From NCBI RefSeq assembly GCF_003219815.1, contig NZ_QJVD01000020.1, forward strand, positions 32,478 to 96,477: a stretch of 64,000 nucleotides of DNA. Reading direction: 5' to 3'. The notes below the pieces were generated by a model that saw nothing but the letters and a program-made list of their open reading frames with translations, was not told the DNA's origin and made no database searches. Of the stretch, positions 25,423 to 34,165 are shown piece after piece; positions within the stretch are counted from its first letter, which is position 1, and each line of letters starts with the position of its first letter. The position numbers were made by a program, and so were the translations under genes. This DNA comes from Arthrobacter livingstonensis (lineage in GTDB: Bacteria > Actinomycetota > Actinomycetes > Actinomycetales > Micrococcaceae).

Positions 25423-26143
25423 GGCGGCCATCCATGGGCGGAAGGCTGCGGGCGGTGTAGCCGACGCCGCGCAGGGTTTGGATCGGGCTGGCAGCGCCCA
25501 GCTTGGACCGGAGTGCGGCGATCTGGACGTCGACGGCCCGCCCGGCGGTGTAGCTCGCCTGCCCCCACACCGCAGAGAGGAGCTGTTCGCGGCTGTAGAC
25601 GCGGCCGGGAGTGGCCAAAAGATAGGCCAGGACATCGAATTCCCGAGCCGTCAGTTCCACGGGGACGCCCTCCGCGCTAACCGTGCGGTTCTCTGGATCC
25701 AGTGCCACGGACCCGACCCGAAGCACCCCGCTGCGCGGGCCTGCCGGGCCGCGGCGGAGCACCGCCTTCACCCGGGAGACCAGCTCACGCGGGGAAAAAG
25801 GTTTGCTCATGTAGTCATCTGCGCCCAGCTCCAAACCCAGAATCTTGTCCACTTCCTCGTCCCGGGCTGTGACAAAGATGATGGGGGTCCAGTCATCCCG
25901 GGCGCGCAGCCGGCGGCAGAATTCGATCCCGTCAATGCCCGGCAGGCCGACATCGAGCACAATGGCCACCGGCCTCTGGATGCGGATCATCTCAAGGCCT
26001 GCCTCACCGGTGTCCTCGGCGTGGACTCCAAAGCCGGCGCGGCGCAAGTAGAGGCGCTGGACGTCAGCGATCGCGCCGTCGTCCTCCACAATCAAGACCA
26101 GGCCGCGGGACTGCGGCGGCGTCGGATTGATCGCTTGTTCCAT
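25412..26143 (-). CDS. OmpR-family response regulator
   Basis: A 243-residue two-domain regulator. The receiver has the acidic pair in LIVEDDGAIAD, the phospho-acceptor Asp in VLDVGLPGIDG (about D64), the FVTARDE switch Thr and the conserved lysine in MSKPFSPREL. The C-terminal winged helix ends with DVQIAALRSKLG and TLRGVGYTAR, as in OmpR/PhoB. It pairs with the kinase downstream. ATG 26143 is preferred over codons further upstream because the receiver fold begins shortly after it. A possible binding site with two TTAC repeats 11 bases apart lies just upstream, between this gene and the divergent secreted-protein gene. Confidence 0.92.
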   Translation of the reverse strand: MEQAINPTPPQSRGLVLIVEDDGAIADVQRLYLRRAGFGVHAEDTGEAGLEMIRIQRPVAIVLDVGLPGIDGIEFCRRLRARDDWTPIIFVTARDEEVDKILGLELGADDYMSKPFSPRELVSRVKAVLRRGPAGPRSGVLRVGSVALDPENRTVSAEGVPVELTAREFDVLAYLLATPGRVYSREQLLSAVWGQASYTAGRAVDVQIAALRSKLGAASPIQTLRGVGYTARSLPPMDGRHEG

Positions 26144-26193
26144 GGTTCCATTGAACTCCCTGCAGACCTGCTTGGGAGGTGCGCCGCGCATTC

Positions 26194-26209
26194 TTTACCT
26201 GGCGCTTAC
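26194..26209. promoter_or_regulatory. Possible response-regulator direct repeat
   Basis: TTTAC at 26194-26198 and CTTAC ending at 26209 place TTAC twice with an exact 11-base period, the spacing used by OmpR/PhoB-type regulators that bind tandem sites on one face of DNA. It lies between the two-component genes and the divergent secreted-protein gene. Confidence 0.35.
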
Positions 26210-26314
26210 ATTCCCCGAACCGGGGGTGCATGCCGGTCCACCAGAGTGGAATGACCACCAACCCGGGTAAACAGGGCGAGGCCCAGCAGTCCCCGGCATC
26301 GACAAGGAGCAATC

Positions 26315-26899
26315 ATGAAGAGGGCAATCACGAACAGGGCCATCATGGAAGTCGGGCCAAACACGTCAACGACGGGGGCGGTGTCCGGCAAGCGATGGCG
26401 CAAGCGCACTGCGGCCGCAGCCGCCGGCGCGGTGCTCATCGGAGCCGGGATCTTCGGTGCGACCGCGGCTTCCGCGACGGGCACCTTCCCGTCGACAACC
26501 GCCAGCCAGTCCGCGGCACCCGCTGCGCAGGCATCCGGCTCCGCGGCACCCGCTGCCCAGGCATCAAAAGCGGCGGGGAAGCATCAAGCCAAGCATCCGG
26601 AGGTCCGTCTTCTCCGGAGGGAACTGCGCATCGACATCCAGGCGAAGGCTGGGTTCGGCGACCGGGCCCACATGGTGGCGTACGGCCTCATCCACCACCA
26701 GACCGCTTTCGCCAAGCTGCCGGCGCAGCTGAGGACCGAGCTGTCGTCCCTTGAGGCGGCTGCGGCCGGATCACGCGACGCGGATGCGGCCTTGATCAAG
26801 ACCACCGCGCTCAGCGGTGGCTACGGCGCCGCAATCCAAAAGCAGGCCAAGGCCGTTGCGGCCAAGCTTGCCTCCGCGCCCGCAACCGCTGCGCCCTAA
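26315..26899 (+). CDS. Small secreted Ala-rich protein of unknown function
   Basis: A 194-residue protein with a long signal peptide: basic KRWRKR (about 27-32), a hydrophobic core AAAAAGAVLIGAGIFGATAA and an ASA-like cleavage site near residue 55. A Ser/Ala/Gln-rich linker with two similar AAPAAQAS units follows, then a mainly helical domain (about 95-190) with EVRLLRRELRIDIQAKAG and HMVAYGLIHHQTAF. No known domain was recognised. ATG 26315 has AAGGAG 5 bases upstream. It is divergent from the two-component system and is a plausible target of it, as small exported partners often lie next to their regulators; this is inference. Confidence 0.7.
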   Translation: MKRAITNRAIMEVGPNTSTTGAVSGKRWRKRTAAAAAGAVLIGAGIFGATAASATGTFPSTTASQSAAPAAQASGSAAPAAQASKAAGKHQAKHPEVRLLRRELRIDIQAKAGFGDRAHMVAYGLIHHQTAFAKLPAQLRTELSSLEAAAAGSRDADAALIKTTALSGGYGAAIQKQAKAVAAKLASAPATAAP

Positions 26900-26931
26900 C
26901 GAAGCGCCCGCAACCGCTGCGCCCTAACGAA
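26876..26931. repeat. 28-base tandem duplication at the end of the secreted-protein gene
   Basis: The unit at 26876-26903 is repeated exactly at 26904-26931. It contains the last codons and the stop codon (TAA), so the second unit is noncoding and carries a second copy of the protein's last codons. Confidence 0.85.
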
Positions 26932-27020
26932 GCGCCAGCGGCACGGGGCTGACCGCGCTTCCCGATGATTTGTCCGGTCGCCGCAGTGCCCGAGCTGCCC
27001 GGTTGCAGCAGGCGGGGGCA

Positions 27021-28776
27021 TTACGCGCGGGCCACCTGGAAGTGCGCTTCGATCACCGACCTGACGTCGCCGTGGCAGCCGCCGCAGCCGGTGCCGGCCC
27101 TCGTCAGGGCCGACACCTCGGCCACCGTCCCACATCCGCCCTCGGCGGCGGCCACAATGGCCTGCCGGTCGACGCCGGCACAGCGGCACACTGTACTTGA
27201 GGGATCGTTTGCCGCGGCCAAGGGGATGCCGGCGGAATCCAGGCGAAGCAGGGTGGACCTGTCGGCGGGGAGTTCGGCGCCGCGTTCGAACAGCAGCACG
27301 AGTTCAGCGGCCGCCCGCGGCATTCCCACGCTGACAAACCCTTCCAGCACGCCGCCGCGGGTGACCATCTTCACGTACTTTCCGTGCCCCGGGTCCGCCC
27401 ACACGCTGACGCGGAGCGGCGCCGGGCCGCCGGAACCAGCCTTGCCGCAGGGCTGTTCACCGAGTTCATGGAGTTCATCGAGTGGCTCGTCGAAGGGTCC
27501 TGCGGCCACGTTTCCGGCGGCGGCCACGTCAATGCCTCGCGCCTTCAGGAGTATGACCGGCGCCTGCTCTGCGGGCAGCGGCGGCGCCGGATTTCCCGGC
27601 CCGGCCAGGAATGCTGCGAGCCACTCCGCCTGGCGCCAGCCGGGGCCGATCAGCCCCAGCGGCCCGTCGCTGTCCCTGCACTCCAGGCAGGCACTGTCCA
27701 GGCAGCGGACCTCCGCGCAGTCGCCGATGGCGAACACATTGGGGTCGTGGTGTGCCTGCAGCGAGTGGTCCACGAGGATGCCGCGGCCTGGGCAACCCGG
27801 ACCCCGCCGCCAGCTCGGTTCGCGGCCGGACCCCGCAGGAGAGGACCAGCAGGTCCCCGGACACGGTGCCGCCGTCGTCCAGTTCCAGCGCCGAAAACCA
27901 CGGTTCCGTAGCCGCCGCCACTGCGGGCGCCACATCCCCGGGAGGCGCCACATTCCCTGCCCCCGGCACTGCAACCCCGTTGGCCGCCGCCACTGCGGGC
28001 ACAATGTCCCCCGCTGCCAGCGCAACTTCCCCGAGGGGCGCCGTCCCGTCAAAATGCACCGCCGTGGACCGTGCGTCCGCGGCCACCTTGATCCCGCGGG
28101 CGCGCAGGGCGGCGGCCACCACCTTGCCGGCGTCGGCGTCAATGCTGCGGCCCAGTGTGTGGGGGCCGTGGTGGACCACCGTGACGCGGGCGCCTTCGTC
28201 GGCCGCGGCCAGTGCAGCCTCCAGGCCAAGGATCCCGCCGCCCAGGATCACCACACGCCGGCCGTCCAGCACGGCGCGGTGCAGTGCGGCAGCATCCTTG
28301 AGGTCACGCAGGGTGATGACTCCCTCGGGCAGTCGCACAGGCAGTTTCGGGTCTGGGTTGAGTCCGCGCAGATTGGGCACCACGGGGCGGGCGCCGGTGG
28401 CGAAAACGAGCCGGTCGTAATACACAGGCGTTCCGTCGGAGAGGTGCACCAGCCGGCGGGCGCGGTCCACTCGGCGCACGCAGGTGCCCAGGTGAAGCCC
28501 GACGCCGGCAGACTCCAGTTCCGCCGGGTCCGCCAGTGTGATGTCATCCACGGTGGTCCGGCCCACGCCAAGGTCGGCCACCAGCACGCGGTTGTAGGCA
28601 GGGTTTGGCTCGTCGCCGACCACCGTGAGTGCAACGGCACCGGAAAGGACGGCGGGCAGCAGTTCATCGACAAGCCGGGAGGCAACTGGCCCGTAGCCCA
28701 CCACCACAATGTGCGGAGTCCCCATCCCACCACGGGGTGTACCCGGGGTTGGCAGGGGAGCGCCCGGGGGGGTCAT
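27021..28776 (-). pseudogene. nasB: Nitrate reductase electron-transfer subunit (NasB-like), interrupted by a frameshift
   Basis: A NirB-like FAD/NAD protein with a C-terminal BFD [2Fe-2S] domain, expected to pass electrons from NAD(P)H to the nitrate reductase encoded just upstream. From ATG 28776 (ATGA overlap with that gene) the frame gives VVVGYGPVASRLVDELL, NRVLVADLG, ILGGGILGLEAALAAAD and LSCGVRPRTELAAGSGLP. At 27789 one extra base (T on the + strand) moves the rest to another frame, which continues GRGILVDHS, VFAIGDCAEV and the BFD cysteines CRCAGVDR ... GTGCGGC before stopping at 27021. Without the extra base a protein of about 584 residues results. Both halves look well conserved, so a sequencing error or a recent mutation is more likely than long decay. 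Confidence 0.8.
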
Positions 28777-31016
28777 GGGGTGCCCGTTCCGGTGATCGAA
28801 GTGCTGAAACTGCCAGAACCTGCCAAGGCGTCCCCACCGCCTGCATGGACAGGCTGCCCCGGCAGCCAACCGGGGGCAACCGTCACGGAGCTGGTCTTGA
28901 ACTCCGGCATCCCGGAGACCGGGTCCGTTGCGGAGGAAGTGAGCAGATTGGCGCTTTGCCGGCCAGGATAGTGAAACGGCAGGAACACGGTGTCCAGCCG
29001 CATGGCCGTGCTGAATTCGGCCGTGCACCACACCGCGCCGCGGGCGTTCGCCAGGGTGACCGGGCCGCCGTCGCTGATGCCGCGGGCCGCCGCCGCGGCG
29101 GGATGGATGAGGAGCCGGGCGTCCGGGCGGGCCGCGGCCAGCGCCGGCACTCGGCGGGTCTGCGCACCGGACTGATAGTGCTCCAGCAGGCGCCCGGTGG
29201 CCAGGGCCAGGGTGCTCCCGCCGAACAACGTGTCCCGGTTGCCGGCGCCGTTCCTGCCAACTCCGCCCGGGCCGCTGGTTCCCGCACCCACGCTGCCCGC
29301 GCTGCCCGAACCGGCGGCAGCGGAGACGGGCACCAGTCGGGCCCGCCCGTCGTCGTGCGCAAACCGGTTCAGGAACAGCCGCGGCGTCCCCGTGCCACCG
29401 GTTGGGTAGGGCCAGTAGGCGGCCGCCCCGGTGTCCAGCAGCGGGTAGTCAATGCCGGAATAGTCGGCCAGTCCGCCGGCGGAAGCCGCCCGCAGCTCGG
29501 TGAACACCGTTTCGGGATCGTCGCTGAAGGTGGAGGGCGCACCGAGCCGGCGGGCCAGCTCCGCCATGATCCACAGCTCCGAGCGAGCCCCCGGCGGCGG
29601 CGGGACGGCGGCCCGGCGGCGCAGCACCCGCCCCTCCAGGTTGGTGATGGTGCCGTCCTCCTCGGCCCACTGCAGCACGGGCAGCACCACGTGCGCCAAG
29701 GCCGCCGTCTCGGACAGGAAAAAGTCGCACACCACCAGGCAGTCCAGGCTCGCGAGCCCGGCCAGAACCTCGGTGGAATCCGGTGCGGACACGGCCGGGT
29801 TGGCCCCATGCACCAGGAACGTCCGCACCCCGCCCGGCTTTCCCAGCGACGCCAGAAGCTCGACGGCGGGGAGCCCCGGACCGGGGATCGATGCCTCCCC
29901 GACGCCCCAGACCCGGGCGACGTGTGCGCGGGCCACGGGGTCGGTGATCTTGCGGTAGCCGGGGAGCTGGTCCGCCTTTTGGCCGTGTTCGCGCCCGCCC
30001 TGGCCGTTGCCCTGCCCGGTCAGGGTCCCGAAGCCGCTGTGGGCGGAGCCGGGAAGCCCGAGCAGCAGGGCCAGGTTGATGGCGGCGGTGGCGGTGTCGG
30101 TGCCGTCCACATGCTGTTCCACGCCCCGCCCCGTCAGGATGTAGCCGCCGCCGTTGCGGGCGCCGGCGGCCAGAAGCCGGGTGGTTTCGCGCAGCAGTTC
30201 CACGGGAACACCGGTGACGCGGCTGGTGCGCTCGGGCCACCAGGGGGCCACGCTGCGGGCCAGCGCGGCGTAGCCGGTGGTCCTGTCCGCGATGTACGCC
30301 TTGTCCGCCAGCCCGTCATGGATGACGATGTGACACAGCCCCAGCAGCAGGGCCAGGTCCGTGGCCGGGACCGGCTGCAGGTGGAGGCCGGCGCCGTCGG
30401 CTGTGAAGTCCGCCGTGGCCGTGCGCCGCGGATCCACCACTATGAGACCGCCTGCGGTGCGGGCGCCCTGCAGGTGCTGGACGAACGGCGGCATGGTCTC
30501 GGCGACGTTCGATCCCAGCAGCAGGATGGTGTGTGCGGCGTCCAGGTCCGCAACGGGGAACGGCAGCCCGCGGTCCAGGCCAAAGGCGCGGTTGCCGGCT
30601 GCGGCCGCCGACGCCATGCAGAACCTGCCGTTGTAGTCGATCCGTGACGTGCCCAGCGCCAGCCGCGCGAATTTGCCCAGCAGGTACGCCTTCTCGTTGG
30701 TCAGCCCGCCGCCGCCAAACACGCCGACGGCGTCGGCACCGTGTGTGCCGCGCGTTGCGAGGAGCTGGGCGGCCACCCGCCCAAGGGCCACGTCCCAGCT
30801 GGCGGGGCGAAGCACGCCGTCGTCCGCCCGGAGCAGCGGCGTGGTAAGCCGCTCAGGGTGGCCCAGCAGGGCGGCCGAGGTCCACCCCTTCCGGCACAGC
30901 CCGCCGCGGTTGGTGGGGAAGCCCCGGCCCGCGATCTCCGGGACGCCGTCAGCAATGGCCGTGACCGTCATGGCGCATTGCAGGGCGCAGTAGGGGCAGT
31001 GGGTGGCCGTCCCCAT
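28773..31016 (-). CDS. nasA: Assimilatory nitrate reductase, molybdopterin catalytic subunit
   Basis: A 747-residue molybdopterin oxidoreductase of the assimilatory nitrate reductase type. The N-terminal [4Fe-4S] ligands are C7, C10, C14 and C41. NGRFCMASA places C133 where the Nas family has its molybdenum-binding cysteine. Cofactor-binding segments include LLLGSNVAETMPP, GGREHGQKADQLPGYRKI, FLVHGANPAVSAPD and, near the C-terminus, LPFHYPGRQSANLLTSSATDP. It reduces nitrate to nitrite in the cytosol; no Tat signal is present. A Gly/Ser/Ala-rich stretch at about residue 570 looks like a loop insertion. The start overlaps the narK stop by one base and its end overlaps the electron-transfer gene by 4 bases, so the three are translated together. 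Confidence 0.93.
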   Translation of the reverse strand: MGTATHCPYCALQCAMTVTAIADGVPEIAGRGFPTNRGGLCRKGWTSAALLGHPERLTTPLLRADDGVLRPASWDVALGRVAAQLLATRGTHGADAVGVFGGGGLTNEKAYLLGKFARLALGTSRIDYNGRFCMASAAAAGNRAFGLDRGLPFPVADLDAAHTILLLGSNVAETMPPFVQHLQGARTAGGLIVVDPRRTATADFTADGAGLHLQPVPATDLALLLGLCHIVIHDGLADKAYIADRTTGYAALARSVAPWWPERTSRVTGVPVELLRETTRLLAAGARNGGGYILTGRGVEQHVDGTDTATAAINLALLLGLPGSAHSGFGTLTGQGNGQGGREHGQKADQLPGYRKITDPVARAHVARVWGVGEASIPGPGLPAVELLASLGKPGGVRTFLVHGANPAVSAPDSTEVLAGLASLDCLVVCDFFLSETAALAHVVLPVLQWAEEDGTITNLEGRVLRRRAAVPPPPGARSELWIMAELARRLGAPSTFSDDPETVFTELRAASAGGLADYSGIDYPLLDTGAAAYWPYPTGGTGTPRLFLNRFAHDDGRARLVPVSAAAGSGSAGSVGAGTSGPGGVGRNGAGNRDTLFGGSTLALATGRLLEHYQSGAQTRRVPALAAARPDARLLIHPAAAAARGISDGGPVTLANARGAVWCTAEFSTAMRLDTVFLPFHYPGRQSANLLTSSATDPVSGMPEFKTSSVTVAPGWLPGQPVHAGGGDALAGSGSFSTSITGTGTP

Positions 31017-32392
31017 TAGACGCCGTCCAGGGTTGCGGCGGAGGACCGGCGCAGGTAGACAAACCAGGTCACGGCCATCAGCAGCAGGTACCCGGCCACG
31101 AACCCGCTAAAGGCGCCAACGTAGCTGCCGGTGGCCAGGCGCGAGGCGTTGAGGAACTGGGGGACCAGGAAGCCGCCATAGGCGCCCAGCGCGGAAATCA
31201 GGCCGAGCGCCGCCGAGGCCCGGCGGGCCGAGCTGACCGCGCCCTGGCTGCGGGAGCGCAGGGCAAAGACCATCGGGATCATGCGGTAGGTGGAGCCGTT
31301 GCCGGCGCCGGCGGCCGCAAACAGGACCAGGAACAGGCCGATGAACAACGGGAAGCTGCCCAGCGGCAGCGTGAGCACCTGCGCCAGGGCGGCCAGTGCC
31401 AGGACCGCGAAGCAGGCGACCGTGACGCGGGCACCTCCCCAGCGGTCGGCCAGCCTGCCGCCGTAGGGCCGGGCCAGTGAACCGACCAGCGCACCCAGGA
31501 ACGCCAGCGAGATGGTGGCCGTGCCGAGCGTGAACCCCACGTGCGGGCCGAAGGTGTCCACGATCAGCTTGGGGAACACGGCGGAGAAGCCGATGAAGGA
31601 ACCAAAGGTGCCCACGTACAGCAGCGCCAGCACCCACAGATGGGGTTCCCGGAGACAGGCCAGCGAACCGGCGACGTCCGACTTCGCGCTGGAGAGGTTG
31701 TCCATGTACTTCCAGGCGCCCCATGCCGCCACCAGGATCAGCGGCACCCACACGAGCCCGGCCATCGGCAGGTTCAGCGTTCCCGCAGCAAGAACGGTGA
31801 CGGCCACCGGGACCATGAGCTGCGCGACGGCGGCGCCCAGGTTTCCGCCGGCGGCGTTCAGTCCCAGCGCCCAGCCCTTTTCCCGGGCCGGGAAAAAGTA
31901 GGTGATGTTGGCCATGGAACTGGCGAAGTTTCCCCCGCCCAGCCCCGCAAGGGCGGCAACGGCCAGCATGGCACCGAACGGGGTGGCAGGGTTGGCCACG
32001 CACACGGCCAGTCCCACGGTGGGGATCAGGAGCAGAAGGGCGGAAACGATGGTCCAGTTGCGTCCGCCAAAGCGGGCCACCATGAAGGTGTAGGGAATGC
32101 GGAGCGTGGCGCCCACCAGTGACGGCACGGAAATCAGCCAGAAGAGTTCAGAGGAGCTGAAGCCGAAGCCGGCGGCGGGCAGGAACACCACCACGATCGA
32201 CCACAGCTGCCAGACCACGAAGCCGAGAAACTCGCAGGCGATGGACCAGCCCAGGTTTCTTTTCGCGACGGCCCGGCCACCGGACTCCCACTGCTGCTGG
32301 TCCTCGGCGTCCCAACCGCGGATCCACCGGCCACTGGCCGGCGCCTGCTGCCCCGCCGCGTTGGCCAGCCCTGTTGTTGCGTCGCTGTTCAC
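31016..32392 (-). CDS. narK: Nitrate/nitrite transporter, NarK type
   Basis: A 458-residue MFS transporter of the nitrate/nitrite porter family with 12 predicted helices. The signature GLGGGNFASSMANITYFFP in helix 5 and the matching GAGNGSTYRMIPMVF in helix 11 are the nitrate-signature motifs that bind the anion, and RIPYTFMVARFGGRNWT in helix 2 to loop 2 contains the conserved arginine. It brings nitrate in, and perhaps exports nitrite. GTG 32392 is the start because GGAGG (32399-32403) stands six bases upstream; the frame extends further but without a site. It is first gene of the nitrate operon, followed with one-base overlap by the nitrate reductase, and has a GlnR-like box about 70-100 bases upstream. 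Confidence 0.93.
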   Translation of the reverse strand: MNSDATTGLANAAGQQAPASGRWIRGWDAEDQQQWESGGRAVAKRNLGWSIACEFLGFVVWQLWSIVVVFLPAAGFGFSSSELFWLISVPSLVGATLRIPYTFMVARFGGRNWTIVSALLLLIPTVGLAVCVANPATPFGAMLAVAALAGLGGGNFASSMANITYFFPAREKGWALGLNAAGGNLGAAVAQLMVPVAVTVLAAGTLNLPMAGLVWVPLILVAAWGAWKYMDNLSSAKSDVAGSLACLREPHLWVLALLYVGTFGSFIGFSAVFPKLIVDTFGPHVGFTLGTATISLAFLGALVGSLARPYGGRLADRWGGARVTVACFAVLALAALAQVLTLPLGSFPLFIGLFLVLFAAAGAGNGSTYRMIPMVFALRSRSQGAVSSARRASAALGLISALGAYGGFLVPQFLNASRLATGSYVGAFSGFVAGYLLLMAVTWFVYLRRSSAATLDGV

Positions 32393-32458
32393 TTCTGACC
32401 TCCAGCGTAGAAAGAAAGTTGATGCACCCAACGTTAGGAAACGGCCGTTTCCGGGACG

Positions 32459-32495
32459 GTCACCGGGTGTGAACTCCCTGTGACATTTCCCTAAC
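32459..32495. promoter_or_regulatory. Candidate GlnR double box upstream of narK
   Basis: Four AC dinucleotides occur at 32462, 32473, 32483 and 32494 within GTCAC, TGAAC, TGAC and CTAAC elements, with periods of 11, 10 and 11 bases. This closely follows the actinobacterial GlnR consensus (gTnAC-n6-GaAAC repeated). It lies 67-103 bases upstream of the narK start and 174 bases from the divergent MHS transporter gene. Confidence 0.55.
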
Positions 32496-32668
32496 CTGCC
32501 GGCGGGGTGGCGGTGAGGGTCGCCCGCGCGTCAACTGGTGTCCATATGATGAGATCGATTGTCCATTGCGTGGACGCGGTTGGGTAGGATCGATGGACAA
32601 GGGCGTGGGCGGGCAACCTTGTGCCGGCCTGCAATGCCCGCACAGGATCCATCTGAAAGACACCCCTT

Positions 32669-34078
32669 ATGAGCATCCCCAACACCACGGCGGCCCTCGA
32701 GGTCCCCAAGGCCAACTCCCGCGGGCGCGTGATTGTGGCCAGCCTGATCGGCACCACCATCGAGTTTTACGACTTTTACGTATATGCCACCGCTGCCGTA
32801 TTGGTCTTTCCTGCGCTGTTCTTCCCCAATGCCGACCCCACCACGCAGCTGCTGAGCTCGTTCGCCATCTTCGGGGTGGCCTTCGTTGCCCGCCCGCTGG
32901 GATCCATTTTGTTTGGCCACTTTGGGGACAAGGTGGGGCGCAAGGGCACCCTGGTGGCATCACTTTTGACCATGGGCATTGCCACGTTCCTGATCGGCTG
33001 CCTGCCCACCGCGCTGGTGCCGGGCTGGGTGTTCTGGGCCCCCGCACTGCTGGTGGTCATGCGGTTCACGCAGGGCCTGGCCCTGGGCGGGGAGTGGAGC
33101 GGCGCCGCGCTGCTGGCAACCGAAAATGCCCCGGCAGGCAAGCGCGCCATCTGGGGCACGTTCCCCCAGATGGGCGCGCCCATCGGCTTTATCCTTGCCA
33201 ACGGCGTCTTCCTGATCCTGAGCTTCACGTTGACCACCGCGCAGTTCGCCGCCTGGGGCTGGCGCCTGCCGTTCCTGCTCAGCGCCGTCATGGTCATCAT
33301 CGGCCTGTGGGTCCGCCTGAAACTGGTGGAGACCCCGGCCTTCCAAAAGGTGATCGACCAGGGCGAGGTGTCCAAGCTCCCCGTGAGCCGGGTCTTTAAG
33401 ACCAGCTGGCGCCAGTTGATCCTTGGCACCTTCGTCATGCTGGCCACCTATGTGGTCTTCTACCTGATGACGACCTTCACGCTTTCCTACGGCACCGCAC
33501 CGGCCACGCTGGAAGCCGCCAAGGCCAAGGCTGCGGCCGCCGGGAAGACGATGACCCAAGATGCCATCAACAGCTTTGTGGCCGGCCTGGGCTACACCCG
33601 CAACGAGTTCCTGATCATGCTCATCGTCGGCGTGGTGTTCTTCGGCATCTTCACGTTGGTCTCCGGGCCGCTGGCCGAAAAATACGGTCGCCGGAAGATG
33701 CTGCTGGGCGTCACCGCGGCCATCATCGTCTTCGGCTTCACGTTTGTGCCGCTGTTCGGCGCGGGCACCGTCGGTGTCATGGCCCTGCTGATCATTGGCT
33801 TCACGCTGATGGGCCTCACCTTTGGGCCGATGGGCGCGCTGCTGCCGGAGCTGTTCCCGACCAACGTCCGCTACACGGGCTCCGCCGTCAGCTACAACCT
33901 GGCCAGCGTGCTCGGCGCGGCGGTGGCGCCGTTTGTTGCCGTGGCACTGTGGCAGGCGGCCGGTGGCAGCACCGTCCTGGTGGGCCTGTACCTCTCGGCC
34001 ATGGGCGTGCTGACCCTGATCGCGCTGCTGGTCATGAAGGAAACCCGCGATCTGGAGTACGTCTCCAACGTCAGCTGA
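32669..34078 (+). CDS. MHS-family MFS transporter (organic acid or osmolyte symporter)
   Basis: A 469-residue member of the metabolite:proton symporter branch of the MFS. Family features: GTTIEFYDFYVYATAAVLVFP in helix 1, FGHFGDKVGRKGTL in loop 2-3, GLALGGEWSGAALLATE in helix 4-5 and LLPELFPTNVRYTGSAVSYN in helix 10-11. Twelve helices are expected. A loop with many Ala/Lys residues (LEAAKAKAAAAGK) lies between helices 7 and 8. Substrates in this branch include citrate, ketoglutarate, proline and shikimate; this one cannot be assigned. It is divergent from narK and has no clear partner gene. Confidence 0.9.
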   Translation: MSIPNTTAALEVPKANSRGRVIVASLIGTTIEFYDFYVYATAAVLVFPALFFPNADPTTQLLSSFAIFGVAFVARPLGSILFGHFGDKVGRKGTLVASLLTMGIATFLIGCLPTALVPGWVFWAPALLVVMRFTQGLALGGEWSGAALLATENAPAGKRAIWGTFPQMGAPIGFILANGVFLILSFTLTTAQFAAWGWRLPFLLSAVMVIIGLWVRLKLVETPAFQKVIDQGEVSKLPVSRVFKTSWRQLILGTFVMLATYVVFYLMTTFTLSYGTAPATLEAAKAKAAAAGKTMTQDAINSFVAGLGYTRNEFLIMLIVGVVFFGIFTLVSGPLAEKYGRRKMLLGVTAAIIVFGFTFVPLFGAGTVGVMALLIIGFTLMGLTFGPMGALLPELFPTNVRYTGSAVSYNLASVLGAAVAPFVAVALWQAAGGSTVLVGLYLSAMGVLTLIALLVMKETRDLEYVSNVS

Positions 34079-34089
34079 GCCCTGACGAT

Positions 34090-34156
34090 CTGTGTTGCAG
34101 TAGTTGGACGCGGAAAACGCTTTCAGCCGTTTTTTGGTCCAACTACTGCAACATAG
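34090..34156. terminator. Long hairpin between convergent genes
   Basis: Arms 34090-34108 and 34138-34156 pair over 19 bases with one G-T pair. The 29-base loop contains an AAAACG/CGTTTT stem and a run of six T. It lies 12 bases after the MHS stop and 10 bases after the end of the carboxylase gene on the other strand, so it should work in both directions. Confidence 0.8.
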
Positions 34157-34165
34157 ATGAGGATG

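Noticed and set aside
34090-34156. Insertion sequence end or attachment site
   Set aside because: It is a single hairpin with an internal T-run located exactly between two convergent stop codons, so a terminator is sufficient.
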